Positions 4,981-7,134 of a stretch of DNA of 7,134 bases are shown here, in pieces; the stretch's first letter is position 1, and each line of letters opens with the position of its first letter. Both the position numbers and the translations under genes were made by a program. The DNA is taken from assembly GCA_903870305.1 (NCBI GenBank), contig CAIQCM010000054.1, positions 1-7,134 on the forward strand, given 5' to 3'. The notes under the pieces are model-generated. The model did not search any database. It was not told the DNA's origin and saw only the letters and a program-made list of their open reading frames with translations. The DNA is from an uncultured bacterium (GTDB lineage Bacteria > Patescibacteriota > Patescibacteriia > CAIQCM01).

Positions 4981-6693
4981 ACTAATTACTTTCGTCAGAT
5001 CGACGATCTTAAGTTGTAGCTCGCGGCGGCCGTTCCACTCGTTAACATTGATCTCGAAGACGGCATCGATCTTGTCGCCGGCGGCCAGCTCGGAGGCGAG
5101 CGCGCCGAACTTAAACCCGATGCACTTGTGCGACTTGCCTTCGTTCTCGCAAAGCGTGAGACGCAGGTGCTTGCCTTCGGATCCGATCGCATCGGCGGCA
5201 ATGACCGTGAGGCCGCGCCCGACAAAAAGCGGCGGCCTGTTTCCCATGCCGTGCGGTTCGAACTTGGCAAGCCACTTTTCCAATTCCCAATCAATCTGGC
5301 TGAGCGATATTTCCGCATCCACGTCCAGGGCCGGGGTCAGATCTTTTCCGGAAAGATCGTTGGCTGCCAATTCGACGATGCGCTTTTTAAAATCGTCGAA
5401 TTTTTCCGGTACAATGCTCATGCCCGCCGCGCCAATATGTCCGCCAAAGCGCAGGAAAGCGTCGGGGATCTTTTGCATGGCCAGGATCAGGTTCCAGGCC
5501 GGGATCGAACGGCCGGAACCCACCAGCTCGCTGCCATTCTTTTTGGTAAAGACGAAGACCGGGCGGTTGAATTCTTCCACGATCTTGCCGGCGACCAGCC
5601 CCATTAACCCGGCCGCCCATTTCTCATCATAATTCACTAAGACCGGCGCGTCTTCTTGGCCGGTCGCGAAAATTTGTTCGCGCACCTCGTCGGTCATGGT
5701 TTTGGTGACGCGCTGGCGTTCGGTGTTGGTGTCGTTTAACGCGATCGCGAGCCGCGTCGCTTCTTCATCATCAGTCGCGTTAAGAAGCGCGACCGCGCCG
5801 TTCGCGTGATCCATGCGTCCGGCGGCGTTTATCCGCGGCGCAATTTGAAAGCCGATCGTTTGCGTCGTCACGGCGCCCGGCACAATGCCGGCCGTTTCAT
5901 ACAGTTTGACGAGCCCGAGCCGCGTCGTCTTGTTCAAAACGCGCAAACCGTAGTTAGTAAGCGTGCGCGCCTCGCCCAAGATCGGCACCATGTCGGCCAC
6001 TAGCGCAATGGCCGCGAGTTCGGTCAAGCGTTTCTCGATCGCCTCGCCGTTAGGAACGGGTCGCGTGCGCAAAAGCGCCTGCGCCAGTTTAAACGCGACC
6101 CCTCCCCCGGAAAGGAATTTGCACGGATAAGTTTCGCCGGAAATTTTCGGATGAATGATCGAGAAGGCCTTGGCCGGCAATTCGGCCGGCTCTTGATGGT
6201 GGTCGGTGACGATCACATCAATCCCCTGTTCCGCGGCAAAAGCGATCTCGGCGGTGTTCGATATTCCGCAATCGCAAGTGATGATCACTTTTGTTCCTTG
6301 CGCCGCCAAGTATTCGATCGCTTTGACGTTCAAACCATATCCTTCGGTCTCGCGATGCGGCGTATAGATATCGGCGCTAAATCCATATTCGCGCAAAGTG
6401 GCGGCAAGGATCGTTCCCGCCGGCACGCCGTCGGCGTCGTAGTCGGCGAAGATCACAACCTTTTCTTTGGCATCGACCGCTTTAAAGATCCGTTCGACGG
6501 TCTTTTTCATGTCGCGAAAAAGGAACGGGTCGTGCACGTCGCGCTCCCAGCTCGGATCCAAGAATTCGCGGATCGCTTCTTTCTCTTTAATGCCGCGGTT
6601 CCACAGGAGTGAAGCCACAAGCGGCGGATATTCGGAAAGCCCCTTTAAAAATTCCGCCGGAGCCGCTTCTTTGACGATCCAGCGTTTTTGCAT
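4969..6693 (-). CDS. recJ: Single-stranded-DNA-specific exonuclease RecJ
   Basis: 574 residues, a full-length bacterial RecJ. It degrades single-stranded DNA 5' to 3' in recombination, mismatch and base-excision repair. DHH-family motifs appear in order: FADYDADG (82-89), ITCDCGISN (138-146), VTDHHQ (162-167), HPK (181-183) and LVADMVPI (231-238). The DHHA1 domain carries GSGRSIPAW (392-400) and FGGHIGAAG (416-424). The C-terminal OB-like domain begins near PHGMGNRPPLF (480-490), where the usual GNP is GNR, and ends with a strand-rich stretch to about 567. The final residues (VISNKL) are encoded by the AT-rich repeat DNA that forms the right heptamer array. The ATG lies 6 bases after the stop of the 33-residue ORF, so the two are probably cotranscribed. 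No Shine-Dalgarno is seen. It ends in TGA. Confidence 0.95.
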   Translation of the reverse strand: MQKRWIVKEAAPAEFLKGLSEYPPLVASLLWNRGIKEKEAIREFLDPSWERDVHDPFLFRDMKKTVERIFKAVDAKEKVVIFADYDADGVPAGTILAATLREYGFSADIYTPHRETEGYGLNVKAIEYLAAQGTKVIITCDCGISNTAEIAFAAEQGIDVIVTDHHQEPAELPAKAFSIIHPKISGETYPCKFLSGGGVAFKLAQALLRTRPVPNGEAIEKRLTELAAIALVADMVPILGEARTLTNYGLRVLNKTTRLGLVKLYETAGIVPGAVTTQTIGFQIAPRINAAGRMDHANGAVALLNATDDEEATRLAIALNDTNTERQRVTKTMTDEVREQIFATGQEDAPVLVNYDEKWAAGLMGLVAGKIVEEFNRPVFVFTKKNGSELVGSGRSIPAWNLILAMQKIPDAFLRFGGHIGAAGMSIVPEKFDDFKKRIVELAANDLSGKDLTPALDVDAEISLSQIDWELEKWLAKFEPHGMGNRPPLFVGRGLTVIAADAIGSEGKHLRLTLCENEGKSHKCIGFKFGALASELAAGDKIDAVFEINVNEWNGRRELQLKIVDLTKVISNKL

Positions 6694-6699
6694 AAAAAT

Positions 6700-6801
6700 T
6701 TAGCGCCCCAAACTGGCGGTAAAAGCCAGGGTCGAAAGGATCGTCATGGCCACGATCCCGACCCAAACGATCTTCATGAGCGTGCGCTTCTTTATCTTCA
6801 T
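6700..6801 (-). CDS. 33-residue single-pass membrane peptide upstream of recJ
   Basis: The ORF is 33 codons plus TAA: MKIKKRTLMKIVWVGIVAMT followed by ILSTLAFTASLGR. A strongly basic N-terminus (four Lys and one Arg in the first ten residues) precedes one hydrophobic helix at about 11-29, giving a predicted bitopic protein with the N-terminus inside. Support for it being real: a TATAAT exactly 8 bases before the ATG with a -35 at 17-base spacing, the same geometry as pilM and pilN, and a 6-base gap to recJ. I recognise no family; very short single-helix ORFs of this sort are frequent in compact CPR genomes. It could also serve as a leader ORF whose translation feeds ribosomes into recJ. An internal ATG at codon 9 is a less likely start. 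Confidence 0.6.
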   Translation of the reverse strand: MKIKKRTLMKIVWVGIVAMTILSTLAFTASLGR

Positions 6802-6809
6802 AAGGCAAT

Positions 6810-6838
6810 ATTATATCGCCTTGTCGCAGCGCGGGCAA
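6810..6838 (-). promoter_or_regulatory. Promoter of the small ORF-recJ unit
   Basis: On the minus strand, TTGCCC (6838-6833; four of six matches to TTGACA) is followed by a 17-base spacer and a perfect TATAAT (6815-6810). The ATG of the 33-residue ORF is 8 bases beyond the hexamer, so the transcript would be leaderless or nearly so. This is the only promoter in the window with both boxes. The -35 lies inside an inverted repeat that could bind a regulator. Confidence 0.7.
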
Positions 6839-6854
6839 GGCGTAAATGCGACAA
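6817..6854. repeat. Overlapping, mutually exclusive inverted repeats at the recJ-unit promoter
   Basis: Two perfect inverted repeats share bases. CGCCTTG (6817-6823) pairs with CAAGGCG (6836-6842) over a 12-base loop, and TTGTCGCA (6821-6828) pairs with TGCGACAA (6847-6854) over an 18-base loop. They overlap the -35 box and lie between the end of the transporter gene and the small ORF. Neither is followed by a U-tract, so a simple intrinsic terminator is not supported. An operator or an imperfect transcription-end hairpin of the transporter gene is possible. Confidence 0.45.
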
Positions 6855-6858
6855 TATC

Positions 6859-7134
6859 CTACTCTCGCAATAAGAACGGATTGTAATCGATGCCGCGGTC
6901 GTAAACGTCGATCCCTTCGGAGTGTTTTAGATAATGGATGACGGCATAGGTGAACGGGGTGGCGACAATCTCGTAGGCGACCTTGAAAACAAACGCGGAA
7001 ACGATGAGCGCGAACACATTGTTTCCCGGCAACACGCCCAGAAAAGCAATCGTATTAAAAAACACGCTGTCGAACCCCTCCCCCGCCACGGTTGAACCGA
7101 TCGTGCGCATCCACAAATGTTTTCCATTGCTCCA
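6859..7134 (-). CDS. yhhQ: Queuosine precursor transporter (YhhQ/VUT family), C-terminal part
   Basis: The frame is open to the window edge and begins WSNGKHLWMRTIGSTVAGEG, followed by FDSVFF; the gene therefore starts beyond 7134 and only about 91 C-terminal residues are seen. The K-H-L-W-x-R-T-I-G-S-T segment and the following G-x-D-S stretch are hallmarks of the YhhQ/COG1738 family of integral membrane proteins, which import 7-deazaguanine precursors (preQ0/preQ1) for queuosine in tRNA. Two further hydrophobic stretches (about 'VFFNTIAFLGVL' and 'VFALIVSAFVFKVAYEIVAT') fit the last membrane helices, and a short polar tail ends YNPFLLRE before TAG. The shorter reading from an internal TTG at 7116 is an artefact of truncation. 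The substrate is inferred from the family. Confidence 0.88.
   Translation of the reverse strand, partial: WSNGKHLWMRTIGSTVAGEGFDSVFFNTIAFLGVLPGNNVFALIVSAFVFKVAYEIVATPFTYAVIHYLKHSEGIDVYDRGIDYNPFLLRE

Noticed and set aside
4937..5632. A 231-codon plus-strand ORF opposite recJ
   Set aside because: It lies wholly antisense to the well-conserved RecJ, has low-complexity Ser/Arg/Pro-rich content and no recognisable domain, and begins in the intergenic repeat.
1..7134. Alternative genetic code (TGA as glycine, as in Gracilibacteria/SR1)
   Set aside because: TGA ends pilM and recJ at the expected protein lengths, and no conserved protein here needs TGA read-through.
1..7134. Defence system, prophage or horizontally acquired island
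   Set aside because: All genes are core-type (pilus, RecJ, RNase HI, queuosine transport) with similar base composition, and no integrase, attachment site, tRNA or toxin-antitoxin pair is seen.

Overview
The window looks like chromosomal core sequence from a Patescibacteria/CPR-type bacterium (Parcubacteria-like). This is inference from gene content: a compact PilM-PilN-PilO block, a secreted protein with Gly-Tyr-Ala-Trp…Gly-Trp repeats of a kind I associate with Parcubacteria, very short intergenic gaps, and tiny membrane ORFs. Coding DNA is moderately GC-rich by eye, while the few intergenic gaps are AT-rich. TAA, TAG and TGA all end genes here, so the TGA=Gly code of Gracilibacteria/SR1 does not apply. 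Every gene I can support lies on the minus strand, so transcription runs from high to low coordinates.

Layout in the direction of transcription. (1) 7134-6859: the 3' end of a queuosine-precursor transporter (YhhQ/COG1738). (2) 6801-6700: a 33-residue single-pass membrane peptide with a good promoter, followed 6 bases later by (3) recJ, 6693-4969, a 574-residue DHH-family single-strand exonuclease. (4) 4980-4886: two inverted arrays of a GTTYATH heptamer that cover the recJ stop codon and the rnhA start codon. (5) 4886-4476: an RNase HI. (6) 4475-4395: a short AT-rich gap with a hairpin. (7) 4394-2838: a 518-residue exported protein with four GW repeats and five closely spaced cysteine pairs. 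(8) 2806-1: a type IV pilus assembly operon, pilM-pilN-pilO, a PilP-like bitopic protein and the first 25 codons of a probable pilB ATPase. Gaps inside this operon are 1 to 14 bases.

How the genes fit together. PilM (cytoplasmic, actin-like), PilN and PilO (bitopic) and the PilP-like protein would form the inner alignment subcomplex that couples the PilB motor to the pilus. The exported protein just upstream is a candidate surface or pilus-associated partner. RecJ and RNase HI are nucleic-acid housekeeping enzymes.

The most notable signal is regulatory. Three genes (the small ORF, pilM, pilN) have a perfect TATAAT whose 3' end lies exactly 8 bases from the ATG, which predicts leaderless mRNAs. 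None of the eight gene starts visible in the window has a recognisable Shine-Dalgarno sequence. I found no mobile element, CRISPR array, tRNA/rRNA gene or defence system.
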